A DNA stretch of 39,794 nt. Origin: a virus. The number at the start of each line of letters is the position of its first letter. Position 1 is the stretch's first letter. The DNA lies in IMG/VR virus record IMGVR_UViG_3300046796_000064, positions 1 through 39,794 of that record; one strand, 5' to 3'. The notes under the pieces were generated by a model. It saw nothing but the letters and a program-made list of their open reading frames with translations. It had not been told where the DNA came from and searched no databases. This document shows, one piece after another, positions 23,643 through 30,120 of the stretch. The translations under genes were made by a program, and so were the position numbers.

Positions 23643-23773
23643 TGTGCTCCGAATGTGGTTATGACTACAGCCATCCTCCTTGCGATAACTGCGGTGAGCC
23701 TTGGGAGGAATGCGACTGCGGACACTACAAGGCTGTGGAACTGGAAGACCTGGATGCTGACCATGACCAGTAA
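23642..23773 (+). CDS. 43-residue zinc-binding protein with acidic tail
   Basis: It begins MCSECGYDYSHPPCDNCGEP and continues WEECDCGHYKAVELEDLDAD. Four Cys pairs suggest one or two zinc sites, with an acidic C-terminus that could mimic nucleic acid. GGAGGG lies upstream, and the ATG overlaps the 15-codon frame. A longer reading from 23534 would overlap the previous gene and is less likely. Function is unknown. Confidence 0.62.
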   Translation: MCSECGYDYSHPPCDNCGEPWEECDCGHYKAVELEDLDADHDQ

Positions 23774-23966
23774 GCTGCGATCTATGAAAGAAATATTGAT
23801 TGCCCTGCATGCTGCGGCATTACAGATCGAATATTTGCATTGGAAATTTCAAGAAACTGGATCTGGTAACTCTACCTTGGCGCAGTTGGAGCACACCATA
23901 AAACTCGCAGAAACTCTTGCAAGGGAAGCAAAGGCTGAAGAGGAGAGCCATACACAATGCCAGTAG
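23763..23966 (+). CDS. Helical hypothetical protein
   Basis: The protein has 67 residues from the ATG at 23763, overlapping the upstream gene by 11 nt. A second possible start is ATG 23784. It is almost entirely helical (MKEILIALHAAALQIEYLHW and LEHTIKLAETLAREAKAEEE). No family is recognised. It overlaps the next gene by 10 nt and so belongs to the same operon. Confidence 0.6.
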   Translation: MTSKLRSMKEILIALHAAALQIEYLHWKFQETGSGNSTLAQLEHTIKLAETLAREAKAEEESHTQCQ

Positions 23967-24187
23967 TAACCAAGTACATCTGTGATGGCTGCGGGGCAGA
24001 GAAGGGCCTCGTCAATCACTGGTGGATGACCTGGGAAAACGGGGTCATTTGGGAAGTAATGACCTTCGATGAAACAAGGATTTTTCATCTGGCCTATTGC
24101 GGAGAATCTTGCGTGAGCAAAGCGTTCTCCGAGTGGATGCGGGCACGTAGGGAGCAAGGCAAAGACACAGATACAGGAAAGGGGTAA
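23957..24187 (+). CDS. Small zinc-finger-like protein
   Basis: The protein has 76 residues. ICDGCGAEKGLVNHWW near the N-terminus and YCGESCVSKAFSEWMRAR later form two CxxC-type pairs with a helix after the second, like a treble-clef or ribbon. Similar short proteins precede recombination genes in other phages. It ends 4 nt before the ERF gene. Function is unknown. Confidence 0.66.
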   Translation: MPVVTKYICDGCGAEKGLVNHWWMTWENGVIWEVMTFDETRIFHLAYCGESCVSKAFSEWMRARREQGKDTDTGKG

Positions 24188-24191
24188 CGAG

Positions 24192-25277
24192 ATGAGCGAA
24201 GTACCTGTCGCAATCGGCTTAGTAAAGAAGCTCTGTCAGGTAATGGCCGAGGCTGGCTATATTAAGAAGCGCGGGCGCAACGAAAAGTTTAACTACGACT
24301 ATGCCACCGAAGCTGACGTGGTTGACGCCCTAAGAGAGAAGTTGGCTTCCCGTAATGTATTTGTCTTCCCCAGTGTAATCCAAGCCGAACGCAAGCAGCA
24401 CTCCAAGACTTCCAATGGTGGAGACATGTTCATTACCGATATTGTGGTTAAGTGGACATTTCTGGACGGAGATACCGGAGAAACACAAGAATGCCTTATG
24501 CCTGGATGTGGCACCGATACGGGCGATAAGGGAGTCTACAAAGCCATAACTGGAAGCTCTAAATATCTCTTCCTTAAAGCGTTCATGCTTCCTACTGGAG
24601 ATGATCCAGAGAATGAGAAACCAGACCACCACGAAGGTGTTAAGGCAGCTCAATCTGTAGCCACCGCTAAGCTGCGATCCAAGGACGGCAGTGAGATCCT
24701 ATCCATCATTCCCTACATGCAGGGATTTGCGGCTTTATCTGGCTCTGGACTTTCACTTGTCCGCGCCAACATGGACGATGCTATGCGCGGAAAGTTTGGC
24801 TGGGTCCAGAAGGGTAACGTCTTCATGATCCCGGTAGAGAAGGTCTCCGCGCTTGTGGAGTTCTGCACCTTCCACTCTATCAGCGTACTGAACGAAGTCC
24901 CCGCAGTCGCAACCCATCCGGAGCAGAAGCCCAATGGCCATGCTCCGGTTACCTCCATGACTACTGATAAGTTCAAAGAAGCATGGACAGCACTTACTAA
25001 CGATGGATCTACGGATCCGCTGATCCTCAGCGCCAAGATAACAATGAGCAGGGCTGGAAAAGCTACCATGTGGATAAAGTGGAACGGCCATGAAATCAGC
25101 ACCTTCGACAAAGACCTATTTCCAGTTCTTGAAATGGCTATCAACAAGCCAGCCATGCTGGAGTTCAAGGAAAACGGAAAGTACAAGAATCTGACCAGGG
25201 TGGTGCGCCTTGGAGGTCTGGACTTCTCCAAAACAGATCAACCCTATGAGGCTAGCGATTCGGACGTGGGCTTCTAA
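24192..25277 (+). CDS. erf: ERF-family single-strand annealing recombinase
   Basis: The protein has 361 residues. The first 170 match the ERF family: FNYDYATEADVVDALREKLA, then ITDIVVKWTFLDGDTGE, and the signature GTDTGDKGVYKAITGSSKYL followed by KAFMLPTGDDPE. ERF proteins anneal complementary ssDNA and circularise or recombine phage genomes, as in P22. The C-terminal half is a separate variable domain. The acidic, aromatic end (ASDSDVGF) resembles SSB tails that recruit partners. The start has AAGGGG upstream. With headful-packaged, terminally redundant DNA, an annealing protein would close the genome after entry. Confidence 0.85.
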   Translation: MSEVPVAIGLVKKLCQVMAEAGYIKKRGRNEKFNYDYATEADVVDALREKLASRNVFVFPSVIQAERKQHSKTSNGGDMFITDIVVKWTFLDGDTGETQECLMPGCGTDTGDKGVYKAITGSSKYLFLKAFMLPTGDDPENEKPDHHEGVKAAQSVATAKLRSKDGSEILSIIPYMQGFAALSGSGLSLVRANMDDAMRGKFGWVQKGNVFMIPVEKVSALVEFCTFHSISVLNEVPAVATHPEQKPNGHAPVTSMTTDKFKEAWTALTNDGSTDPLILSAKITMSRAGKATMWIKWNGHEISTFDKDLFPVLEMAINKPAMLEFKENGKYKNLTRVVRLGGLDFSKTDQPYEASDSDVGF

Positions 25278-25393
25278 TGAAGACACTCATCCTGGCACTT
25301 GGGAGTATGTTTCTGGCTATCGGCGCGACGATTGCCTTCTACGTGGCTATTGGCTGGGCTGTAGTCCACCTACTTAGCAAGTTCTGGCTGTGA
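25277..25393 (+). CDS. 38-residue hydrophobic membrane peptide
   Basis: The ATG overlaps the ERF stop (TAATG), and its TGA overlaps the GTG of the HNH gene (GTGA). It begins MKTLILALGSMFLAIGATIA and continues FYVAIGWAVVHLLSKFWL. It is hydrophobic from end to end, with one or two spans. It is below common gene-length limits, but double coupling supports it. Function is unknown. Confidence 0.62.
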   Translation: MKTLILALGSMFLAIGATIAFYVAIGWAVVHLLSKFWL

Positions 25394-25716
25394 GATTCGC
25401 TAAGTACAGCGAGAGCCTGACGAAGGAAGCCAAGTTCAAGGATAAGCGTAGCAAGATCGGCATTCGCTGGGATGGCACGCAGAGAGTGGTTCTTAAGGGC
25501 AAGGATATGTCTGATCTTCGCCAGCGAGTGTTCGAGCGCGACAAGTGGACTTGCGTGGACAGTGATTATGGAGATAGGTGCATGGGACCGCTAGAGCTGA
25601 GTCACTGGCCACCGCGCAGTAAGTCAGAAGGTTCAGACACTATGGAAGGAACGGCCTGTAGGTGCAAAAAACATCACCTACTGTTGGATGGACACCGTAT
25701 GCCGATGCATTTCTGA
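25390..25716 (+). CDS. HNH-like endonuclease
   Basis: The protein has 108 residues with a GTG start. LRQRVFERDKWTCVDSDYGD, GPLELSHWPPRSKSEGSD, then TACRCKKHHLLLDGH give the HNH beta-beta-alpha-metal pattern: Cys55, Cys64, the His of ELSH at 72, and Cys90/Cys92 with HH at 95-96. It is standalone, beside recombination genes, so it could process recombination intermediates or be a homing-type nuclease. No intron or intein is seen. Zinc and HNH residues are visible; the substrate is unknown. Confidence 0.75.
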   Translation: MRFAKYSESLTKEAKFKDKRSKIGIRWDGTQRVVLKGKDMSDLRQRVFERDKWTCVDSDYGDRCMGPLELSHWPPRSKSEGSDTMEGTACRCKKHHLLLDGHRMPMHF

Positions 25717-25753
25717 ATAGATTTAGCATGGAAAGTTTAATATCGACTTTAAA

Positions 25754-25939
25754 ATGTGGACCGTTAACCATCGCCGGAAAATGTGCCAGCACAACTTAAG
25801 GCGCTATCGTTTCCTGGTTAATAGAAAGCTTTGTTTTAACTGTAAGTCAGATGTGGATGGAAGTCATGTGCGCTGCCGAAAGTGCCATGAAGGAATGCTT
25901 GCGGCACAGAGACAAGCGTACAGAAACAAGGCCAGATAA
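25754..25939 (+). CDS. Small zinc-finger-like basic protein
   Basis: The protein has 61 residues from the ATG at 25754. A start at ATG 25781 (MCQHNLRR) is also possible and neither has a strong ribosome-binding site. It contains LCFNCKSDVDGSHVRCRKCH, two CxxC pairs, with Arg-rich flanks. Proteins with this layout are common in phages and may bind nucleic acid. Function is unknown. Confidence 0.6.
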   Translation: MWTVNHRRKMCQHNLRRYRFLVNRKLCFNCKSDVDGSHVRCRKCHEGMLAAQRQAYRNKAR

Positions 25940-25941
25940 AA

Positions 25942-26058
25942 ATGACGCCCTCAAAATTCGATCACGCTTTTTGTGGCCATCGTGAGTACGGCGTCGAACC
26001 ATCGGGGATTGCGGTTTGCCGTCCCGTGTATCCGGTGTTCTCACGATCAGGTGAGTAA
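25942..26058 (+). CDS. Doubtful 38-residue frame over a structured region
   Basis: ATG at 25942, 2 nt after the previous stop, encodes MTPSKFDHAFCGHREYGVEP and runs to a TAA at 26058. No clear ribosome-binding site is seen. The frame coincides with long inverted repeats, so the stretch may be non-coding. Confidence 0.25.
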   Translation: MTPSKFDHAFCGHREYGVEPSGIAVCRPVYPVFSRSGE

Positions 26059-26115
26059 CGGCTCGTTGGGAGCCAATCGTCTTGGGCACGGGCTGGGCAG
26101 TCTGCGAACGCTGAC
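25979..26115. other. Structured, mostly non-coding stretch upstream of replication genes
   Basis: ATCGTGAG (25979-25986) pairs perfectly with CTCACGAT (26040-26047). Inside it ACGGC (25988-25992) pairs with GCCGT (26018-26022) and AACC (25997-26000) with GGTT (26013-26016). A second hairpin is GGCTC (26060-26064) with GAGCC (26070-26074). A third is GGGCAG with CTGACCC near 26094-26116. It is the largest poorly coding gap (25940-26195) in a tightly packed operon. A structured RNA, a regulatory leader or a replication origin would fit. Confidence 0.4.
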
Positions 26116-26195
26116 CCATGAGCCTAAGAGGGAAAGCATTCAATAGTGCACCAACGATACACGGAAGGTAGTACAGACGGCAGAAGGGAGTTCGT

Positions 26196-26510
26196 GTGCC
26201 TAAAAGTAAGCAGAAAATAGAACTACCGAGTTGGTTAGACCAAAAAAGCTGGTCCGATTACCTCGAAATGAGACGCGCCATAGGTAAGCGAATGACCTTC
26301 AGGGCACAAGAGCTAGCCATTATGAAGCTGGCAGCACTCAGGAATGAAGGCGAAGATCCAACGCAAGTGTTAGAGCAGTCTATATTTTCAAGTTGGCAAG
26401 GGTTATTTCCAGTCAAACAAAACGGGAGGCAACAATTCAATGGCCGAGGACCAATTAGTGCTAAAGACGCTTTCAACCAGACCCTCAAAAACTTTGGAAT
26501 TACTCATTAG
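26196..26510 (+). CDS. Replisome-organiser C-terminal-domain-like protein
   Basis: The protein has 104 residues. It starts with GTG behind AAGGGAG. The core, SWSDYLEMRRAIGKRMTFRA then LAIMKLAALRNEGEDPTQVL and EQSIFSSWQGLFPV, follows the conserved C-terminal domain of phage replication initiators (W..Y...R...K..T.RA...L..KL..L...G.DP..VLEQSI..GW.GLFP). That domain is thought to bind DNA or the helicase loader. Here it stands alone, without the usual N-terminal winged helix. The next gene, overlapping by 71 nt, looks like a helicase loader. Confidence 0.65.
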   Translation: MPKSKQKIELPSWLDQKSWSDYLEMRRAIGKRMTFRAQELAIMKLAALRNEGEDPTQVLEQSIFSSWQGLFPVKQNGRQQFNGRGPISAKDAFNQTLKNFGITH

Positions 26511-27027
26511 GACGCGACTGGCTCGTCTCGCAGCTATCTACGGGCGGGCAGTAGAGGCCGAGACTCTGAGTGTTTGGATTGACGCGGTGAAGTTTATAAC
26601 TCCAACCCAGATAGCGGCTGCGTTCGATCTGCTGGAAGTTACGTTCATACCAACGGCAGCGTGTCCGTTCCCAGTTCCGGCAAATCTCTTGAAGTTTACG
26701 GAGGATGCTCAATCCAACCAAGAGGTAGTTAATGCGGGGATAGCCTGGGAAGACCTCTTGTTATGGATGCAGCGGTATTACCGCCCCGATTGCCGGGATA
26801 AGCGTTATCCGCTCATGGAAAGCAAGATGACGCACGCCGCCAATGCAGCTGGAGGACTGGAACACATCTCCAGTTGCCCGATAAAGGATCTTGCCTGGGC
26901 CAAGAAGAGATTCACGGAGGCATATCTGAGTCTGGCTAAACTGGAAGAGGATCGCCCGCTATTGGCTTCTGGCGATGTAATGAAGCAGATAGCCTCTGTA
27001 GCCGAAAACAAGTCACTGCGTGGCTAG
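26440..27027 (+). CDS. Putative replication protein, possible helicase loader
   Basis: The protein has 195 residues from the ATG at 26440, with GGGAGG about 10 nt upstream, inside the end of the previous gene. The N-terminal part (RLARLAAIYGRAVEAETLSV then WIDAVKFITPTQIAAAFDLL, and FPVPANLLKF) resembles the layout of small phage helicase-loader proteins (Tyr/Gly start, W..AL, ...I..A...., FP..A.L). The C-terminal half is helical (MTHAANAAGGLEHISSCPIK). Helicase loading by this protein would recruit the host DnaB, consistent with the absence of phage helicase and polymerase. The similarity is weak. Confidence 0.5.
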   Translation: MAEDQLVLKTLSTRPSKTLELLIRTRLARLAAIYGRAVEAETLSVWIDAVKFITPTQIAAAFDLLEVTFIPTAACPFPVPANLLKFTEDAQSNQEVVNAGIAWEDLLLWMQRYYRPDCRDKRYPLMESKMTHAANAAGGLEHISSCPIKDLAWAKKRFTEAYLSLAKLEEDRPLLASGDVMKQIASVAENKSLRG

Positions 27028-27070
27028 AATCGTCTCTAATTGCTATTAACGGTATATCTGGAGGGCGTCT

Positions 27071-27748
27071 GTGACTGAAGTTGTCATACAAAGCGGTTCT
27101 TTGGCTGGACCACAAGAAGCGGCCAACATTACTCGCTCACTGCAGGACGAATACTTGGGACTCCAGGCCCGCTGGGTGGATCTGGCTCGCCGTGTCCAGT
27201 TGGCGCTAGACCGCAGGGTACCGCAAGCTCTGGGGATGGGAGTCAGGGAATGGCTGCATAAGACCTTTAACCGGGATAGCCATTACCTGGAGAAGCAGAT
27301 GGACAATCTTCGGGCACTTCAGGGGGTGCCCGAAGAGATTCTAGGCCAGATCAGCGACTTCAACGCTGACCAGCTCGTAAGGCTACCGGAAGCAGACAGG
27401 AATAAGCCTGAGATTCTTAAGGCAGCGGTTGACCTCGTAGATAAGCCAACCGAGTTCAGGAATATGGTAACCGAGATCAGGAAAGCCAAGTACGGGATCG
27501 AGAAAGAGACGTGGACTAGTCTGGTTCGCCCGCTGCCGTCTAATCTGGTCGAGCGTTGGGAGGTGCAGGAAAAGCGTATAGCCGCAGGGTTGGGAGTAAG
27601 GCTCCCCAGGGCTCAAGAAGACCTGAAGGGCTGGAAGCATGGAGAAATTAACGTCTGGGAGTGGCTGATTACGGCAATAGAACAAACAGACGTTTGGCAG
27701 CTCCATGCTTGGATTCACGATCAGAACCCAAATGAGAGGGAAGAATGA
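27071..27748 (+). CDS. Helical hypothetical protein
   Basis: The protein has 225 residues and a GTG start behind GGAGGG. It has a long N-terminal helical region (LQDEYLGLQARWVDLARRVQ and LGMGVREWLHKTFN) and a possible helix-turn-helix-like stretch around HYLEKQMDNLRALQGVPEE. The rest is alpha/beta with many Trp. It could be a DNA-binding or partition-like factor, but no family is certain. It sits between replication genes and nuclease genes and is coupled to the next gene (ATGA). Confidence 0.6.
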   Translation: MTEVVIQSGSLAGPQEAANITRSLQDEYLGLQARWVDLARRVQLALDRRVPQALGMGVREWLHKTFNRDSHYLEKQMDNLRALQGVPEEILGQISDFNADQLVRLPEADRNKPEILKAAVDLVDKPTEFRNMVTEIRKAKYGIEKETWTSLVRPLPSNLVERWEVQEKRIAAGLGVRLPRAQEDLKGWKHGEINVWEWLITAIEQTDVWQLHAWIHDQNPNEREE

Positions 27749-27903
27749 AGTTCACATTTGAAGAATTAGCAGATCTTATTTGTGAGTTCACGAAGGATGG
27801 AGCGCGTCCCGATAGAAGGGATGTTGTGCATTGGTTCAAGTGGCTTGAAAAGAAGTGCGGGGTCAAGAAGTCACACATTCAAATATTTGGGAGAAAGTCT
27901 TGA
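27745..27903 (+). CDS. 52-residue hypothetical protein
   Basis: ATG at 27745 overlaps the previous stop (ATGA). It begins MKFTFEELADLICEFTKDGA and includes RRDVVHWFKWLEKKCGVKKS. It looks like a compact three-helix domain, with an HTH-like spacing at the end. The stop overlaps the TTG of the next gene (TTGA). Function is unknown. Confidence 0.6.
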   Translation: MKFTFEELADLICEFTKDGARPDRRDVVHWFKWLEKKCGVKKSHIQIFGRKS

Positions 27904-28277
27904 AACCAACCTGTCCCCATCACCCGAGTATGCGTATGCGCCTGGTCTCTTCCGGGGAACCTATGTTCACAAATACACGCAGCTCCTTTAGCAATGATAA
28001 GCGTGAGCAGAAACTGAAGGCAAAGAAGGAAGAAAGAAAGATCTGGCGTTGCGGTGCTCCTGGTTGCCCTCGCGTTCAGCATATGTTCTCCGAGCCAGAG
28101 CTTTACCTGTGCGTGGGAAGGGGCTGTAAGGAATACGCAGACGGGGAGTTGACAGCTAGGTCAATCTATAGGTGTAGGGCTTGCTACAAGAAGTACAATC
28201 ATGAGTACTGGGACAAGGTAGGTAGGGCCAATCATAAGAGAAACGGGAGAATGAATGCCAAGTCCGCTACAGCGTAG
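27900..28277 (+). CDS. Cys-rich zinc-binding protein
   Basis: The protein has 125 residues from TTG at 27900, which overlaps the previous stop (TTGA) and has GGGAG 6 nt upstream. The frame is also open from a GTG at 27855, inside the previous gene. WRCGAPGCPRVQHMFSEPEL, YLCVGRGCKEY and YRCRACYKKYNHEYW give at least three Cys pairs, and the ends are very basic. Two zinc sites are likely. It overlaps the nuclease gene by 23 nt. Nucleic-acid binding is inferred. Confidence 0.62.
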   Translation: MKPTCPHHPSMRMRLVSSGEPMFTNTRSSFSNDKREQKLKAKKEERKIWRCGAPGCPRVQHMFSEPELYLCVGRGCKEYADGELTARSIYRCRACYKKYNHEYWDKVGRANHKRNGRMNAKSATA

Positions 28278-28611
28278 CATTGCCATCCTGAAGGGGCAGG
28301 GCTATCACGTTGCCCGGGGCGAGCACTGGAACTCATTCGCCCGTATCAGGCAGGATCTGTATGGCTTTGGCGACCTGCTAGTTACAAATGGAGATCACAT
28401 TGCCCTCGTACAGGTGACTACAACAGGAAATATGGGAGCCAGGGAAAAGAAGATCTTCTCTCTACCTGTCCATCGTATATGGCTCGCTTCTGGAGGAAGG
28501 ATATTTGTTCATGGGTGGGCCAAGCGTGGGGCTAGGGGTAAGCGCAAGACATGGACCCTTGCAGAGCGAGAGTTACTAGACACAGATACGGAGCCAAGCG
28601 GACATGAGTGA
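28255..28611 (+). CDS. PD-(D/E)XK-like nuclease
   Basis: The protein has 118 residues. The centre reads RIRQDLYGFGDLLVTNGDHI followed by ALVQVTTTGNMGAREKKI. This fits a restriction-endonuclease-like fold: an acidic residue after a Gly (Asp40), then a strand with the second motif as Q-x-T (VQVT) in place of (D/E)-x-K, and Lys/Arg in the following helix. Comparable small phage proteins are thought to be Holliday-junction resolvase-like. The replaced metal residue may mean altered activity. It is next to recombination and replication genes. Confidence 0.62.
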   Translation: MPSPLQRSIAILKGQGYHVARGEHWNSFARIRQDLYGFGDLLVTNGDHIALVQVTTTGNMGAREKKIFSLPVHRIWLASGGRIFVHGWAKRGARGKRKTWTLAERELLDTDTEPSGHE

Positions 28612-28620
28612 CCGACCGAA
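28602..28620 (+). repeat. Junction repeat A, copy 1
   Basis: ACATGAGTGACCGACCGAA is found here and identically at 28792-28810. Each copy holds the stop of one gene and the ATG and first four codons of the next (MSDRP). Confidence 0.9.
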
Positions 28621-28801
28621 CGAAAAGCAAGTATGCGACGAGATACTAGCGATTATGCGTGTCTACCATGAACAATGGCCTAACATTTCGACTCCGGGCG
28701 GCTTCGAGCACATGGGCGATGTATGGTCGCAGTTCTTGAAGTGGGAAAGCCTGTTACTGGCCGGGCAGTCCCGCGCCACACAAGAGCAGAAACATGAGTG
28801 A
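28604..28801 (+). CDS. Small cassette protein 1
   Basis: The protein has 65 residues. It begins MSDRPNEKQVCDEILAIMRV and ends SRATQEQKHE. It is helical with no known domain. Its first residues match those of the next gene through repeat A, and its last residues (RATQEQ) match the next gene's end through repeat B. It seems to be one of a set of interchangeable small genes. Function is unknown. Confidence 0.6.
   Translation: MSDRPNEKQVCDEILAIMRVYHEQWPNISTPGGFEHMGDVWSQFLKWESLLLAGQSRATQEQKHE
28770..28789 (+). repeat. Junction repeat B, copy 1
   Basis: CCCGCGCCACACAAGAGCAG is identical to 29011-29030. It encodes the common C-terminal RATQEQ of two adjacent genes. Confidence 0.9.
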
Positions 28802-28810
28802 CCGACCGAA
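28792..28810 (+). repeat. Junction repeat A, copy 2
   Basis: Identical to 28602-28620. It covers the stop of cassette 1 and the start of cassette 2. Confidence 0.9.
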
Positions 28811-29045
28811 GTCAAAGTGCGATTGTCAGAAAGCCGTCGAAACCGCACTTCGTCAAGCTGCTCAGATGTTGAAGCATGAGGCTTTTGGGGCAAGACGATT
28901 GATGTTGGACCGCAACGCTACCAAACTAGGAATCACTTTGGCACGAACGGTGATGAATACTGATTTGGAAAACGCTAAGAAAGTTATGGCTATGATCCCA
29001 AAGCGCCAGCCCCGCGCCACACAAGAGCAGGGAGGCGACAAGTGA
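28794..29045 (+). CDS. Small cassette protein 2
   Basis: The protein has 83 residues: MSDRPKSKCDCQKAVETALR, then helices (LDRNATKLGITLARTVMNTD) and the end PRATQEQGGDK. Only the two ends are shared with cassette 1. The middles differ, as expected if the ends are recombination points. One CDC motif is present. Function is unknown. Confidence 0.6.
   Translation: MSDRPKSKCDCQKAVETALRQAAQMLKHEAFGARRLMLDRNATKLGITLARTVMNTDLENAKKVMAMIPKRQPRATQEQGGDK
29011..29030 (+). repeat. Junction repeat B, copy 2
   Basis: Identical to 28770-28789, at the 3' end of cassette 2. Confidence 0.9.
29018..29045 (+). repeat. Junction repeat C, copy 1
   Basis: These 28 bases are identical to 29542-29569. They include GGGAGG, the spacer and a GTG start codon (29042), so the repeat carries a complete ribosome-binding site and start. 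It overlaps repeat B. Confidence 0.9.
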
Positions 29046-29284
29046 GCAATCCTAAGTTCAGGGTCGGTCAGGTTGTGCGAGTCAGGGGGACCAAGAAACT
29101 TCGCAGCTTTCTCCCTGACTATTTTCGAATCGCTAAGGTCGCGCACGATAATCGGTCGGCAATCTATCGGGTTAGCGAACACGATGAAAAAGGGCCGTGG
29201 GTGATGGAGTGCTCGATACGAGCATTGACGAAACGCGAGCAAGGCCAGTCACACAGAAATTCTGAACCGGAGGGGAGCAAATGA
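29042..29284 (+). CDS. Small SH3-like-barrel candidate protein
   Basis: The protein has 80 residues and a GTG start overlapping the previous stop (GTGA), both inside repeat C. The pattern KFRVGQVVRVRGTKKL, YFRIAKV, AIYRVSEHDEKGPWVMECSI, then RALTKRE is typical of small SH3-like beta barrels in phages. The partner is unknown. Confidence 0.6.
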   Translation: MSNPKFRVGQVVRVRGTKKLRSFLPDYFRIAKVAHDNRSAIYRVSEHDEKGPWVMECSIRALTKREQGQSHRNSEPEGSK

Positions 29285-29529
29285 ACAAAAAAGATGAAGC
29301 GTTACGAATCGCGGCCAAAGCGTTTCTGATTATCCGGTTCGGCGGTCATTTGACTAAGAACGAAGCCAATACTTTTTATAATTTGTGCTGTCTCGCATTG
29401 CCGATGAAGTACCGATTTAGCAGTCCGGAACTGGTGAGCATTGAAGGTGGTGTTCGCTTGGCACTCGAAGAAAATGACCCACGCAACGATTCATATGCGG
29501 AAACAGATAAACCGATGAGTGGACGGTAG
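29281..29529 (+). CDS. Small cassette protein 4
   Basis: The protein has 82 residues, starting ATG (overlap ATGA) with GGAGGGG upstream. It is helical (MNKKDEALRIAAKAFLIIRF, then TFYNLCCLALPMKYRF) with an acidic end. The family is unknown. A 36-nt gap follows, holding most of junction repeat C. Confidence 0.58.
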   Translation: MNKKDEALRIAAKAFLIIRFGGHLTKNEANTFYNLCCLALPMKYRFSSPELVSIEGGVRLALEENDPRNDSYAETDKPMSGR

Positions 29530-29541
29530 TCGCACAGAAGT

Positions 29542-29569
29542 CACACAAGAGCAGGGAGGCGACAAGTGA
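29542..29569 (+). repeat. Junction repeat C, copy 2
   Basis: Identical over 28 bases to 29018-29045. It supplies the ribosome-binding site and GTG start of the ASCH gene. Confidence 0.9.
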
Positions 29570-29949
29570 AAGTTCTATCGCTTTGGCAACCGTGGGCTTC
29601 TTTGATGGCTGATGGCCGGAAGGTTATCGAGACTCGCCACTGGCCTGCTCCGAAATGGTTGATCGGGCAGGAATACGCAATCCACGCGACAGTGAAGGTT
29701 GATCGGGATGCCTGTCTCGATTTCGGCTATGACCCGTTGATGATCCCGCGTGGCTGTATTGTCTCGATCCACAGGCTAACGAAGTGCGTGAAGTTCACCG
29801 AAAATAGCTGGAAGGAAATCGGTGACAAGTATGGAGATTTTGAAATGGGGCGTTATGGATTCTTTTCGCCACTCGTCAGAAAACTATCTCCACCGATTGC
29901 GGCTGTCGGACATCAAGGAATCTGGAATTTTGAAGTGGCTAGTCGCTAA
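29566..29949 (+). CDS. ASCH-domain protein
   Basis: The protein has 127 residues. It opens with MKVLSLWQPWASLMADGRKV and IETRHWPAP, the hallmark of ASCH domains (PUA-like RNA-binding fold). YAIHATVKVD, then MIPRGCIVSIHRLTKCVKF and AAVGHQGIWNFE complete the barrel. ASCH proteins bind or modify RNA, and some are nucleases or modified-nucleoside hydrolases. Many phages carry one of unknown target. The start lies in repeat C. Confidence 0.78.
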   Translation: MKVLSLWQPWASLMADGRKVIETRHWPAPKWLIGQEYAIHATVKVDRDACLDFGYDPLMIPRGCIVSIHRLTKCVKFTENSWKEIGDKYGDFEMGRYGFFSPLVRKLSPPIAAVGHQGIWNFEVASR

Positions 29950-29952
29950 AGG

Positions 29953-29968
29953 CCCCACCGGGATATCG
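29953..29968 (+). repeat. Short repeat D, copy 1
   Basis: CCCCACCGGGATATCG, 15 of 16 bases identical to 30480-30495. Both copies follow a stop codon directly or by a few bases, so this is another gene-junction element. Confidence 0.75.
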
Positions 29969-30009
29969 CTTTCTATGACCGAGTTTTAGATGCAGAGGAA
30001 GTACGTTAA

Positions 30010-30120
30010 GTGAGTCTGAACGCGCTCGGATTGAGTTGGACATTCGCTAGAGCCGCGCAAAGCGGGCGAATCGAGACGCACCCGACGCGGATTGCGGTGC
30101 GGAATACTACCCTCGGCTGA
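30010..30120 (+). CDS. Doubtful 36-residue frame
   Basis: GTG at 30010 has GAGGAAG about 8 nt upstream and encodes MSLNALGLSWTFARAAQSGR and 16 more residues. The flanking 29950-30179 has no other frame supported by a start site, and the codon pattern is not convincing. It could be a remnant of a lost cassette. Confidence 0.25.
   Translation: MSLNALGLSWTFARAAQSGRIETHPTRIAVRNTTLG

Noticed and set aside
28602-29569. Diversity-generating retroelement
   Set aside because: No reverse transcriptase is present and the repeats do not show adenine-directed differences.
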